DNA of 64,000 nt from CBDUEF01 sp018063485 (GTDB lineage Bacteria > Pseudomonadota > Alphaproteobacteria > Rhodobacterales > Rhodobacteraceae). The stretch lies in assembly GCA_037045435.1 (NCBI GenBank), contig JBAOID010000037.1, positions 176,051-240,050 of the forward strand, given 5' to 3'. The translations under genes and the position numbers were made by a program. The notes beneath the pieces were generated by a model. It did no database searches. It had not been told where the DNA came from and saw nothing but the letters and a program-made list of their open reading frames with translations. Of this stretch, positions 19,061 to 27,080 are shown piece by piece; within the stretch, counting starts at the first letter, position 1; each line of letters opens with the position of its first letter.

Positions 19061-20709
19061 ATGCTTCGCAGCCTTGAGATCCGCGATGTTCTGATTATCG
19101 ACCGGCTGGGGCTTGAGCTTGGGGCCGGTCTGAATGTGCTGACCGGGGAAACCGGGGCGGGCAAATCCATCCTGCTGGATGCTTTGGGATTCGTGCTGGG
19201 CTGGCGCGGGCGGTCCGAATTGGTGCGCACCGGGGCGGCACAGGGCGAAGTGACGGCGGTGTTTGATCTGCCTGCGGGCCATGCGGCATTGGCGGTTCTG
19301 GCCGAGGCCGGGATCGAGGCCGAGGGCGAAGTGATCTTGCGCCGGATCAACACGGCCGACGGGCGCAAGACGGCCTGGGTCAATGACCGGCGCGTCACCG
19401 GCGAGGTGTTGCGCGAGCTTTCCGATACTCTGGTCGAATTGCACGGCCAGCACGATGACCGTGGACTGCTCAATCCACGTGGGCACCGGCAGTTGTTGGA
19501 CACATTTGCCGGAGTGTCGGTGGAGGCGTCGCGTTTGGCATGGCGGGGCCAAGCGGCGGCAGGTGAGGCTTTGGCGCGGGCCGAGGCGGCTTTGGCGCGC
19601 GCGCAGGCCGAGGAAGAGTTCTTGCGTCATGCAGTGGCCGAGTTGGACAAGCTTGATCCCAATCCCGGTGAAGAGGCGGTGCTGGATGCGCGCCGCCGTT
19701 CCATGCAGGGGGCCGAGCGCATCCGCAGCGATATCGCGCGAGCGTTTTCAGCGCTGAATGACGGGGCCGAGGCGGCTGCGCGCGACGCCTTGCGCTGGCT
19801 TGAAGGTGCGTCGGAACGGGCCGAGGGCGCGTTGGAGGCCCCGATTGCGGCGCTGAACCGCAGTTTGATTGAACTGGGTGAGGCGCAAGAGGGGGTCGAG
19901 ACTTGCTTGCGCCAGTTGGATTTCAATCCGCATGAGTTGGAAGCGCTGGAGGAGCGGCTTTTCGCCATTCGCGCGCTGGCCCGCAAACATTCGGTCTTGC
20001 CCGATGATTTGGGTGATTTTGCCGATGATTTGCGCGCACGCTTGGCGGCAATTGACGGTGGCACGGCTGATCTGGCGCGCCTGCAGCAGATTTTGGCCGG
20101 GGCAGAGGCCACGTATCAAGCCGAGGCCGCAGCCTTGACCAAGCAACGGACGGCGGCGGCGAAACGGCTGGACAAGGCGATGGCGGGGGAACTTGCGCCG
20201 TTGAAGATGGAGCGGGCGCTGTTTCACACCGAGGTGTCGGCTGGCGAGCCGGGACCGGAGGGCGTGGATGCGGTAACCTTTACCGTGGCGACCAATCCGG
20301 GCGCGCCTGCCGGGGCACTGAACAAGATTGCCTCGGGGGGGAGTTGTCACGGTTTTTGCTGGCGCTCAAGGTCTGTCTGACCGGCAACACGCCGGGGCTG
20401 ACGCTGATTTTCGATGAGATTGATCGCGGCGTTGGCGGGGCCACGGCGGATGCGGTGGGGCGGCGGTTGCAAGCCTTGGCGACACAGGCGCAGATTTTGG
20501 TGGTCACACACAGCCCGCAGGTGGCGGCGCTGGGGCGGCATCATTGGCGGGTGGAAAAGCGGGTGACGGGCGGGCAGACGCTGTCGACGGTCACGGCGCT
20601 GTCGGCGGATCAGCGGATAGAGGAAATCGCGCGGATGGTGGCTGGAGACAGGGTGACCGAGGCCGCACGGGATGCGGCACGGGCGTTGCTTGGGGCGCAG
20701 ACGGTTTAA
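19061..20709 (+). CDS. recN: DNA repair protein RecN (frameshifted)
   Basis: An SMC-like ATPase of double-strand-break repair. The ATG at 19061 (MLRSLEIRDVLIIDRL) matches the family start; an in-frame GTG at 19049 is less likely. Walker A is GETGAGKSILLDAL, followed by ELHGQHDDRGLL and a long coiled-coil middle. The 7-G run at 20335-20341 is one G short; adding one restores ASGGELSRFLLALKVCL, the ABC signature. Walker B LIFDEIDRGVGG and THSPQVAALG follow. The repaired length is 549 aa. The stop TAA sits within a TTAA shared with the convergent gene. Confidence 0.94.
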
Positions 20710-21086
20710 GGAAGTGCCACAAAGCTGAGGTGCAGCGCGCGCCATTGGCTTGCCTCGGCGGCCAGAACCGCAATAAGGATGGCCCCAAATCGGTTCATCT
20801 CCGAGCCATTGGCATCCAGCGCGCCGGTAACCACAAAGCGCTGGCGCAGCAGGGCGCGCCCGGTGCCCAAGGGACGGATCTGGCCTTTGCCGGTGACAAG
20901 ACGGGCACGGGCGAAGATACCTTCAAACTCAGCGGCCAGCACCGATTGCGCGGCCTTTTGACCTTCTGCCAGTTGTCCGGTCAGACTGAGCAATTCGCCG
21001 TTATCGGCCAGAAGGGCGGTGATGGCGTCTGCGTCTTGCATAGCGAAGGCATGGGCAAAGCTGCGGGCAAAGGTTTCGGCGGTCAT
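20706..21086 (-). CDS. NTF2-like (SnoaL/DUF4440-type) small protein
   Basis: A 126-aa protein with a cone-fold NTF2-like pattern: N-terminal FARSFAHAFAMQDADAITALLADNGEL, FEGIFARARLVTGKGQIRPLG, then a beta-rich C-terminus (RFVVTGAL, RFGAILIAVLAAEASQWRALHLSF). Such proteins act as small-molecule isomerases or binding modules, and no active site can be assigned here. It converges with recN; the start overlaps the stop of the oxidase remnant just upstream (ATGA at 21083-21086), so the two were probably once one operon. Confidence 0.65.
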   Translation of the reverse strand: MTAETFARSFAHAFAMQDADAITALLADNGELLSLTGQLAEGQKAAQSVLAAEFEGIFARARLVTGKGQIRPLGTGRALLRQRFVVTGALDANGSEMNRFGAILIAVLAAEASQWRALHLSFVALP

Positions 21087-21238
21087 TTCTGTGGCACAGG
21101 CTTTCCGGGATTCCTCAGATCATGCGGGCCGAGCGCCCGTTTGTTCTGCCCCATCACGAACCAGGCGGGCCCATGTTCTGTCTCCATCAATGCCAGTTTT
21201 CCCTTCCCGATACCATGCTCGCCGGTGATGATTCCCTC
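21083..21238 (-). pseudogene. C-terminal remnant of an FAD-linked oxidase (GlcD/Dld type)
   Basis: 52 codons that read IITGEHGIGKGKLALMETEHGPAWFVMG and end ALGPHDLRNPGKPVPQK. The GEHGIG and NPGK motifs are hallmarks of the C-terminal domain of glycolate/D-lactate FAD-linked oxidases. An in-frame TAG lies immediately upstream (rc of 21239-21241), and the preceding DNA shows no family sequence in any frame, so the rest of the gene is gone. Given the many indels in this window, some of the break could be artefact, but loss of about 400 residues cannot be. The stop overlaps the start of the NTF2-like gene. Confidence 0.7.
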
Positions 21239-21351
21239 CTAGGCGAGCGCCCTTTCGCCCATCCGATGTGCCAGGAATCGCGCAATCGGGTCAGGGCGAC
21301 TTGTCGGGCCATGGGAGTGGAGTAGCGGTTTGGAGGTGGGCTGCGAAGCCG

Positions 21352-21993
21352 TCAGGTTTTCGCAGCGGTTTCCATCGCGGTGGCGAGGTCGCCATAACCG
21401 GTAAAGCGGCGTTGATAGGCCAGGCCCAAGCGGCGGGCGCAGTCTTCGGCCTTGGCATCAAGGGCAGGATCATTGGTCTGGGCCTGATAAATCAGGTCAG
21501 TGTAATTGCCGAAATACATCTCAAGCAATTCCGGGTGACGATCAAGGCCCATCGGACGCCAGACGAAAGCATCAAATTGCCGGACCAGAAAATCGGTCAG
21601 GTAAAAAGCAGTGAATTCGGAATCCGTGTGTTCGGCGAAGGCGTCATTGCCTTCAAAAAACGAATAACAATGCGGGCCGGCGATCATCTCGACGCCCAGT
21701 TCCTTGCACTTTTCCTGCAATAGCCCACCAGTGCCACAGTCAGCGTAAAGGATGAAGATCGACGCGTAACCATCACGTTTTTCAATCACGGTTCTGGCAA
21801 CAGCATCGGTGATTTTATTGGGATAAAGATGAAGATTGGCAGGCAGGCATTGCAGATCAAGGTGGTCCCAGGAGTTGAGGCGTTTCAGGGCCATCACCTC
21901 ATGCGCCAGCGCCCCGCAGGCGATCAGAAGAACCCGGCCTTGACCGCTTGGCGCAAGGCCTTGTTCGGTGAGGGTGATGTCATTCAGCGCCAA
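21352..21993 (-). CDS. DUF1638 domain protein
   Basis: A 213-aa soluble protein with DUF1638 features: LLIACGALAHEVMAL, LPANLHLYPNKI, an ILYADCGTGG block with a conserved Cys, AGPHCYSFFEG, and YLTDFLVRQFDAFVWRPMGLDRHPEL. The His and Cys residues suggest metal or cofactor binding. In proteobacteria and methanogens this domain recurs beside corrinoid proteins and methyltransferases, as here. It overlaps the upstream small membrane gene by 10 bp. Its biochemical role is not known to me; involvement in methyl transfer is inference from context. Confidence 0.82.
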   Translation of the reverse strand: MALNDITLTEQGLAPSGQGRVLLIACGALAHEVMALKRLNSWDHLDLQCLPANLHLYPNKITDAVARTVIEKRDGYASIFILYADCGTGGLLQEKCKELGVEMIAGPHCYSFFEGNDAFAEHTDSEFTAFYLTDFLVRQFDAFVWRPMGLDRHPELLEMYFGNYTDLIYQAQTNDPALDAKAEDCARRLGLAYQRRFTGYGDLATAMETAAKT

Positions 21994-22139
21994 GACAGGC
22001 CCCTGACAACGGTGGCCCCGATCAAAGCACCCAACATCAGCCAGATCACTGGGATGTTCAATGCGACGGTCAGCGCGATAGAGGCCCCGGCGACAACGAT
22101 GACGGTTGCGATCAGGAGCAGAAAATGAGGTAGTGGCAT
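21984..22139 (-). CDS. 51-aa membrane protein in the corrinoid cluster
   Basis: MPLPHFLLLIATVIVVAGASIALTV-type sequence, with one or two hydrophobic helices (about 6-25 and 29-45) and the basic end VVRGLSWR. A near-perfect GGAGG box (rc of 22143-22150) stands before the ATG at 22139. The 10-bp overlap with DUF1638 indicates co-translation. No family is recognised; it may anchor its neighbours to the membrane. Confidence 0.65.
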   Translation of the reverse strand: MPLPHFLLLIATVIVVAGASIALTVALNIPVIWLMLGALIGATVVRGLSWR

Positions 22140-22171
22140 GGCAGTTCCTCCCTCCTCTTTACGTGGTGACG

Positions 22172-22197
22172 AAAAAGCCCCGGAGCAAGTCCGGGGC
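22172..22197 (-). terminator. Rho-independent terminator below the corrinoid gene
   Basis: On the minus strand GCCCCGGA and TCCGGGGC form an 8-bp stem with a five-base loop followed by TTTTT. It sits between the B12-binding protein gene and the membrane/DUF1638 pair. It would attenuate or separate their transcription. Confidence 0.85.
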
Positions 22198-22237
22198 CAG
22201 ATCAATTTTCCATGATGAAGTATCAGGAAACTGGCCC

Positions 22238-22936
22238 TCAGACGTTGGGGCGATTGTGCTTGCGGGAGACATATTGCTTGGCGGTTTCCACAGCAACAGC
22301 GGCATCGCGGCAATAGGCGTCGGCACCGATGGCCTTGCTGAATTCCTCATTCAGAGGCGCGCCGCCGACCAGCACGATGTAATCATCGCGCATCCCTTTT
22401 TCTTTCAGCGTGTCGATCACAACTTTCATATAGGGCATGGTGGTGGTCAACAAGGCCGACATGCCGAGGATATCGGGCTGTTCGGATTCCAGTGCCGCCA
22501 GGTATTTTTCAACCGAGTTGTTTATGCCAAGGTCTTTGACCTCAAAGCCCGCGCCTTCCATCATCATGCCGACAAGGTTCTTGCCGATATCATGGATGTC
22601 GCCTTTGACAGTGCCGATCACCATTTTGCCCATGCGCGGCGCGCCGGTGGCGATCAACAGCGGCTTGAGGATGAACATGCCACCTTTCATTGCGTTGGCG
22701 GCAAGCAGGACTTCCGGCACAAACAGAATGCCATCGCGGAAGTCGGCGCCGACGATGGTCATGCCGGCGACCAGAGCCTTGGTCAGCACATCATAAGGTG
22801 CCCAGCCACGCGCGATCAGAATGTTCACGCCTTCTTCGATCTCTTCCTTCAAACCGTCATAGAGGTCGTCGTGCATTTGCAGCACAAGCTCATCGTCGGA
22901 AAGTTCAGAGAGGATGATTTCTTCGTCGTCGGCCAT
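22238..22936 (-). CDS. Corrinoid (B12-binding) methyl-carrier protein
   Basis: A 232-aa protein of the methyltransferase corrinoid-protein family (MtbC/MttC/MetH-cap type). An N-terminal helical cap (LSDDELVLQMHDDLYDGLKEEIEEGV to PEVLLAANAMKGG) precedes the Rossmann B12 domain with GTVKGDIHDIGKN. The His of DIHDIG is the lower axial cobalt ligand. SALLTTTMPYM and LVGGAPLNEEF follow, both usual. The ATG at 22936 is chosen for the AAGGAG box eight bases upstream; a GTG at 22945 is possible. The partner methyltransferase is likely the Bmt-type protein 600 bp upstream. No reductive activase (RamA-like) gene is in the window. Confidence 0.93.
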   Translation of the reverse strand: MADDEEIILSELSDDELVLQMHDDLYDGLKEEIEEGVNILIARGWAPYDVLTKALVAGMTIVGADFRDGILFVPEVLLAANAMKGGMFILKPLLIATGAPRMGKMVIGTVKGDIHDIGKNLVGMMMEGAGFEVKDLGINNSVEKYLAALESEQPDILGMSALLTTTMPYMKVVIDTLKEKGMRDDYIVLVGGAPLNEEFSKAIGADAYCRDAAVAVETAKQYVSRKHNRPNV

Positions 22937-23533
22937 GTTGGGCACTCCTTGGGCGATTACCTCGTCAATGATATGAAAGCGACATCAGGACTTTTCGAAT
23001 TACGACATACGCCGGGTGAAAGCCGACAGAGGGCGGGTAAGGGTGATATATCTCATGGAATTGTTCCCCTTACGTTCCAAGTTTGAGGGGTGAATCATCT
23101 ATAGTCAACCCTGCGACCGGAGCTGCGCTTGCGTGAGCGCGGGGCCAGCGACAACGCAAGCGCGCAGCATATGGCCGCAAAGGGACTGGTTCGGGTGGGG
23201 CCTTCCCAGAGTGTGTGGATGGTTCCGCCTCCAACGGCATCGCGATGTGCCTTGCCGGCGCTGTCATCGACCAACACGGCAACAACTGCCATCCACATAG
23301 CGATTTGGGCACTTCGAATCGATCTGCCCAAATAGATATTTCAGCCGCACGGCGCAGAGATCTGCGGGGATCGAGGTGCGGCTGATGCTGGCGCAAGTGG
23401 TGGCGGGCGTGTTTCAAGTGGCACTGGTCCGGTTGGGGATGGAACAATGCAGACCCGCGCAGTGCCGCGATTTGTATGGTCTCCGGCCAGAGATCAATTG
23501 GGGTTTGAACAGAAAGTCGGGGCAACCCCAGAG
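22937..23533. other. Gap between corrinoid gene and bmt; no confident gene
   Basis: About 600 bp. 22937-23090 is AT-richer and probably holds the promoter of the corrinoid gene. 23095-23331 (minus) is open with two hydrophobic stretches (IAMWMAVVAVLV and FAAICCALALSL), and a plus frame at 23129-23335 is its shadow. Neither resembles a known family, and upstream frames are broken. A frameshifted small membrane gene or a decayed gene is possible. Confidence 0.35.
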
Positions 23534-24550
23534 CTACCCCCGGCGCCCCCGACGTTCGCGTTTTGGATCGCCCGAGGTGTCGCCGGTACCATCGGAGGCC
23601 GAGGAAAACGCGCCGAGTTTGCCGGTGATCTCCGCAAGCGACGGCACCGGGCCACGGGGGCGGGAGTTCAGGGCGGCATGCATGGCGCGCAGATGTTCGG
23701 GCATGGTGCCGCAGCAACCGCCGATGATGCGCACACCCGCATCACGGGCGAGAACGGCGTATTCGGCCATCAATTCCGGTGTGCCATCGTAATGGATATG
23801 GCCGTCGTGGTATTTCGGAATCCCTGCATTGCCCTTGGCGATCAGTGGCAGGGCGGGCTGGGCAGAGGCAAAGCCCAGCATCGTGCGCATCAGGTCTGAG
23901 GCGCCGACGCCGCAATTGGCGCCAAAGGCCAGCGGCGGATTGGCAAGGCCCGCGACCATTTCTGCCATTCCGGCCGAGGTCATGCCCATCATGGTGCGAC
24001 CGGCGGTGTCAAAACTCATGGTGCCGCACCATGGCATTCCGGCAAGGCGCGCGGCCTCGGCGGCGGCCTTGTATTCTTCGGGGGCAGAGATGGTTTCCAC
24101 CCAAAGCACGTCGGCACCGCCTTCTTTCAGGCCCTCGGCCTGTTCGTGGAACATCTCGACGGCGGCGGAATGGGTGAGAGTGCCCATGGGTTCGAAAATC
24201 TCGCCGGTAGGACCAACCGAGCCTGCCACCACCACCGGGCGGCCTGCGGCATCGGCGATTTCACGCGCAAGGCTGGCGCCGATGCGGTTCAATTCGCGCA
24301 CGCGGCCCTGGGCCTGATGCAGTTTCAGTCGGCTGGCGTTGCCGCCGAAGGTGTTGGTCAGAAAGATGTCAGATCCGGCCTCAACCGCACCACGATAGAG
24401 GGTGCGAATGTTGTCGGGCTTGTCAGTGTTCCAGAATTCGGGCGGTTCGCCCGATTCAAGCCCCATGTTGAACAGGTTGGTACCGGTGGCCCCATCGGCC
24501 AGAAGCCAGTCGCGGCTTGCGAGCAGTTTGGACAAAGCGTCAAGCGACAT
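23534..24550 (-). CDS. bmt: Bmt-type homocysteine/corrinoid S-methyltransferase
   Basis: A 338-aa TIM-barrel methyltransferase of the homocysteine S-methyltransferase (pfam02574) family, annotated as betaine-homocysteine methyltransferase in related genomes. The ATG at 24550 gives MSLDALSKLLASRDWLLADGATGTNLF; the upstream extension is non-homologous. Zinc ligands are the Cys in FGANCGVG and the paired Cys of IIGGCCGTMPEHL. LTNTFGGNASRL and VVAGSVGPTGE are family blocks. The tail (last 30 residues) is charged and variable. With the corrinoid protein downstream it probably moves methyl groups between a methylated substrate, cobalamin and homocysteine or folate. The substrate is not determined by sequence. 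Confidence 0.85.
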   Translation of the reverse strand: MSLDALSKLLASRDWLLADGATGTNLFNMGLESGEPPEFWNTDKPDNIRTLYRGAVEAGSDIFLTNTFGGNASRLKLHQAQGRVRELNRIGASLAREIADAAGRPVVVAGSVGPTGEIFEPMGTLTHSAAVEMFHEQAEGLKEGGADVLWVETISAPEEYKAAAEAARLAGMPWCGTMSFDTAGRTMMGMTSAGMAEMVAGLANPPLAFGANCGVGASDLMRTMLGFASAQPALPLIAKGNAGIPKYHDGHIHYDGTPELMAEYAVLARDAGVRIIGGCCGTMPEHLRAMHAALNSRPRGPVPSLAEITGKLGAFSSASDGTGDTSGDPKRERRGRRG

Positions 24551-24666
24551 CGGGCAACCTCGGGCTGTGGGAAAATCAGTCTTTCGATGTGCCACGGCTG
24601 CAAACCGGAGGCAAACCGATAATCTGCATGGTCATGTTGAATATGGCGCATGTGGGGGCCAAATGC

Positions 24667-24692
24667 AAAAGGCCGCCCGGTTGGGGGCGGCC
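24667..24692 (-). terminator. Rho-independent terminator after the zeta inhibitor gene
   Basis: On the minus strand GGCCGCCC-CCAACC-GGGCGGCC forms an 8-bp GC stem followed by TTTTGC. It lies 25 bp past the stop of the DUF1476 gene. Confidence 0.85.
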
Positions 24693-24717
24693 TGAAAATG
24701 CGGCAAGTGTTGGCGGT

Positions 24718-25032
24718 TCAGATCTCGCTCATCAATTGGGCTTTGGCGATGGGGGTCAATTCTGCCAGTTTGGCGCGGATCGCCTCGGGGCTGGATCTGG
24801 CACCAAGGTCGGCAGCCACTTTGCGCACCACATCTTCGCTGCCCGCTTCTTCGAAATCGGCCGTCACAACTTCCATCGCATAGGCGGCAGCGTCATCGCC
24901 GGTTTTGCCCAGCAGATCGGCTGCCCAAAGGCCCAGCAGCTTGTTGCGGCGGGCTTCGGCACGGAACTGCATCTCCGAATCATGGGCGTATTTGCTTTCA
25001 AAAGCATTTTCGCGATCGTCAAAAGTGGTCAT
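24718..25032 (-). CDS. F1Fo-ATPase inhibitor subunit zeta (DUF1476)
   Basis: A 104-aa protein matching the alphaproteobacterial DUF1476/zeta family, which in Paracoccus blocks F1-ATPase rotation through its N-terminal helix. Landmarks are MTTFDDRENAFESKYAHDSE, the FRAEARRNKLLGLWAA block, and the C-terminal ADFEEAGSEDVVRKV and LTPIAKAQLM. The start at 25032 fits the conserved N-terminus. It is divergent from purC, an arrangement conserved in relatives. It has its own terminator. Confidence 0.9.
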   Translation of the reverse strand: MTTFDDRENAFESKYAHDSEMQFRAEARRNKLLGLWAADLLGKTGDDAAAYAMEVVTADFEEAGSEDVVRKVAADLGARSSPEAIRAKLAELTPIAKAQLMSEI

Positions 25033-25223
25033 GCGCTGGCCCCTCTGCTGCGGCGTCTGTTGGTTCCATATGCCCACAGATGGCCGCGGCTTCAAGTGCT
25101 AACCGTGATTGCAGCGTTCGGCTCGCTCCGTCTTGCCTTGCCGTGCGGGGTGCCTTGGACTATAGGCCAAGGGAATGGGTGGGGGGCCGCAACGCCGCCC
25201 CCTTTTCCCTTTGGATCGGAGCG

Positions 25224-25993
25224 ATGATGGCGCGGCGCAAGAAGGTTTACGAGGGCAAGGCCAAGATCCTTTACGAAGGGCCAGAGCCGGGAACGCTGAT
25301 TTCAGTATTTCAAAGACGACAGCCGCCCCACCGCCGAAGATGCCAAGCCCGCCGCCATTGAAGGGAAAGGCGTGCTGAACAACCGTCTTTCGGAGTTCTT
25401 CATGAACGGGCTGAACGCGATCGGTGTGCCCACGCATTTTATCCGCCGCATCAACATGCGCGAGCAATTGGTGCGGATGGCCGAGATCATTCCGTTGGAA
25501 ATCGTGGTGCGCAATTTTGCCGCAGGTGGTTTGACCGAGCGGTTGGGCATTCCCGAAGGCACGCCGCTGCCGCGCCCGATTGTGGAATACTACTTCATAT
25601 GGATGACCGGCTGTCCTCGCCCTTGGTGGCCGAAGAGCATATCGTGGCCTTTGGCTGGGCCAGCCAGCAGGATCTGGATGATATCGATCGCCTGGCTTTG
25701 CGGGTGAATGATTTCATGTCGGGTGTCATGCTGGCGTAGGCGTGCGTCTGGCCGATTTCCGCATCGAAGTTGGCCGGATCTGGAGGGCGATTTCATGCGC
25801 CTGATCGTCGCCGATGAGATCAGCCCGGACAGTCGCACCCTCTGGGATCTGCGCGGGCTTGGCGACAAGGGCGACGGCGCGCCTGTGGCAGAGCCGGGGC
25901 CTTTCGGCCGATGTCTATGCCGAACTTGCGCGGCGGTTGGGGGTGATGCCGTCGAATGTGACGCATCCGTTGAAGCCGACGCTGATCAACTAG
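25224..25993 (+). CDS. purC: SAICAR synthetase PurC (five probable frameshifts)
   Basis: PurC ligates aspartate to CAIR in purine synthesis. The N-terminus MMARRKKVYEGKAKILYEGPEPGTLI and blocks NNRLSEFFMNGL, VPTHFIRRINMREQLV, LEIVVRNFAAGGLTERLG, FGWASQQDLDDIDRLALRVNDF, DFRIEVGRIWEGDFMRLIVADEISPDS and the end VMPSNVTHPLKPTLIN are all present, but spread over different frames. Slips are at about 25301 (extra T), 25596 (missing base), 25736 and 25780 (missing G), and 25880. Correcting them gives about 256 aa. Five indels in 770 bp is a local hot spot. Sequence error is most likely because the protein blocks themselves are undecayed. Confidence 0.88.
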
Positions 25994-26071
25994 GCCGTTT
26001 GCGCCCTTGCCGCAGGGCTGGCGGGGCGCTAAGGGAAAGCCGGAATTGCCGCCGAATGGGGAGTTGCCTTG

Positions 26072-26311
26072 ATGAAAGCCCGAGTGACCGTGATGTTGAA
26101 ATCCGGCGTGTTGGATGTGCAGGGTGAGGCGGTGCGTCATGCCTTGGGAACCTTGGGCTTTGCAGGTGTCAACGGCGTGCGCCAAGGCAAGGTGATCGAG
26201 CTTGATCTGGCCGAAACCGATGCCAAGGCAGCCGAGGCGGCGGTGAAGGCGATGTGCGACAAGTTGCTCGCCAATACCGTGATTGAAAGCTACCGCGTCG
26301 AGGTGCTGTAA
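26072..26311 (+). CDS. purS: FGAM synthetase subunit PurS
   Basis: The small 79-aa subunit of the three-part formylglycinamidine synthetase. The ATG at 26072 follows GGGGAG; MKARVTVMLKSGVLDVQGEAVRHALGTLGF matches the family, and VRQGKVIELDL and ANTVIESYRVEVL complete it. It lies between purC and purQ, the standard order. purL is not in the window. Confidence 0.95.
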   Translation: MKARVTVMLKSGVLDVQGEAVRHALGTLGFAGVNGVRQGKVIELDLAETDAKAAEAAVKAMCDKLLANTVIESYRVEVL

Positions 26312-26365
26312 GCGCCTTTGAGTGTTTGACGGGGGTTGCATCCCCCTTGAAAAAAGGTTTCGCAG

Positions 26366-27034
26366 ATGAAAGCCGCTGTCGTCACTTTCCCCGGCTCCAA
26401 TTGTGATCGTGATCTTGCCGTCGCGTTTGAGCGGGCGGGGTTTGAGGTGGCGCGGGTCTGGCACAAGGACGCCAGCCTGCCGCATGGGGTGGATGTGGTG
26501 GGGGTGCCGGGGGGGTTTTCCTTTGGCGATTACCTGCGCTGCGGCGCGATTGCAGCACAATCTCCGATTGCCGCTGCCGTCAAGGATCATGCGACACGCG
26601 GCGGCTATGTTCTGGGCATTTGCAATGGCTTTCAGGTGTTGACAGAAATGGGCCTGCTGCCGGGGGCGTTGATGCGCAATGCCGGGCTGAAATTCGTCTG
26701 CAAGCGAGTGGAACTGCGGGTGGAAACCACCAACAGTGCCTTTACCTGCGACTATGGCCTTGGCGAGGAAATCTGCTTTCCGATTGCGCATCACGAGGGC
26801 AATTATACCATTGATGCCGAAGGCTTGGCGCAGTTGCGGGCCGAGGACCGTATCGCGCTTACCTATCTCGACAATCCCAACGGCGCGGTTGGCGATATTG
26901 CGGGCGTGCTGTCGGCCAATCGCCGGGTGCTGGGCCTGATGCCGCATCCCGAACGGGTGGTGGACCCGGTTCAGGGTGGCGCCGATGGCGCGAGGATGTT
27001 TGCAGCCCTTATGGGCGGGATGGCGCTGGCCTGA
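26366..27034 (+). CDS. purQ: FGAM synthetase glutaminase subunit PurQ
   Basis: A 222-aa class I glutamine amidotransferase that supplies ammonia to PurL. The start MKAAVVTFPGSNCDRDLAVAF is typical. The nucleophile is the Cys in VLGICNGFQVL (about residue 87), and the His/Glu dyad is in LMPHPERV. GGFSFGDYLRCGA and the HHEGNY segment are conserved. It is intact and 54 bp after purS. Confidence 0.96.
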   Translation: MKAAVVTFPGSNCDRDLAVAFERAGFEVARVWHKDASLPHGVDVVGVPGGFSFGDYLRCGAIAAQSPIAAAVKDHATRGGYVLGICNGFQVLTEMGLLPGALMRNAGLKFVCKRVELRVETTNSAFTCDYGLGEEICFPIAHHEGNYTIDAEGLAQLRAEDRIALTYLDNPNGAVGDIAGVLSANRRVLGLMPHPERVVDPVQGGADGARMFAALMGGMALA

Positions 27035-27080
27035 AACCGGCTTGCTTGAGGCAGGCCCGGCGCGCGCCTAAAGTCGGGCC

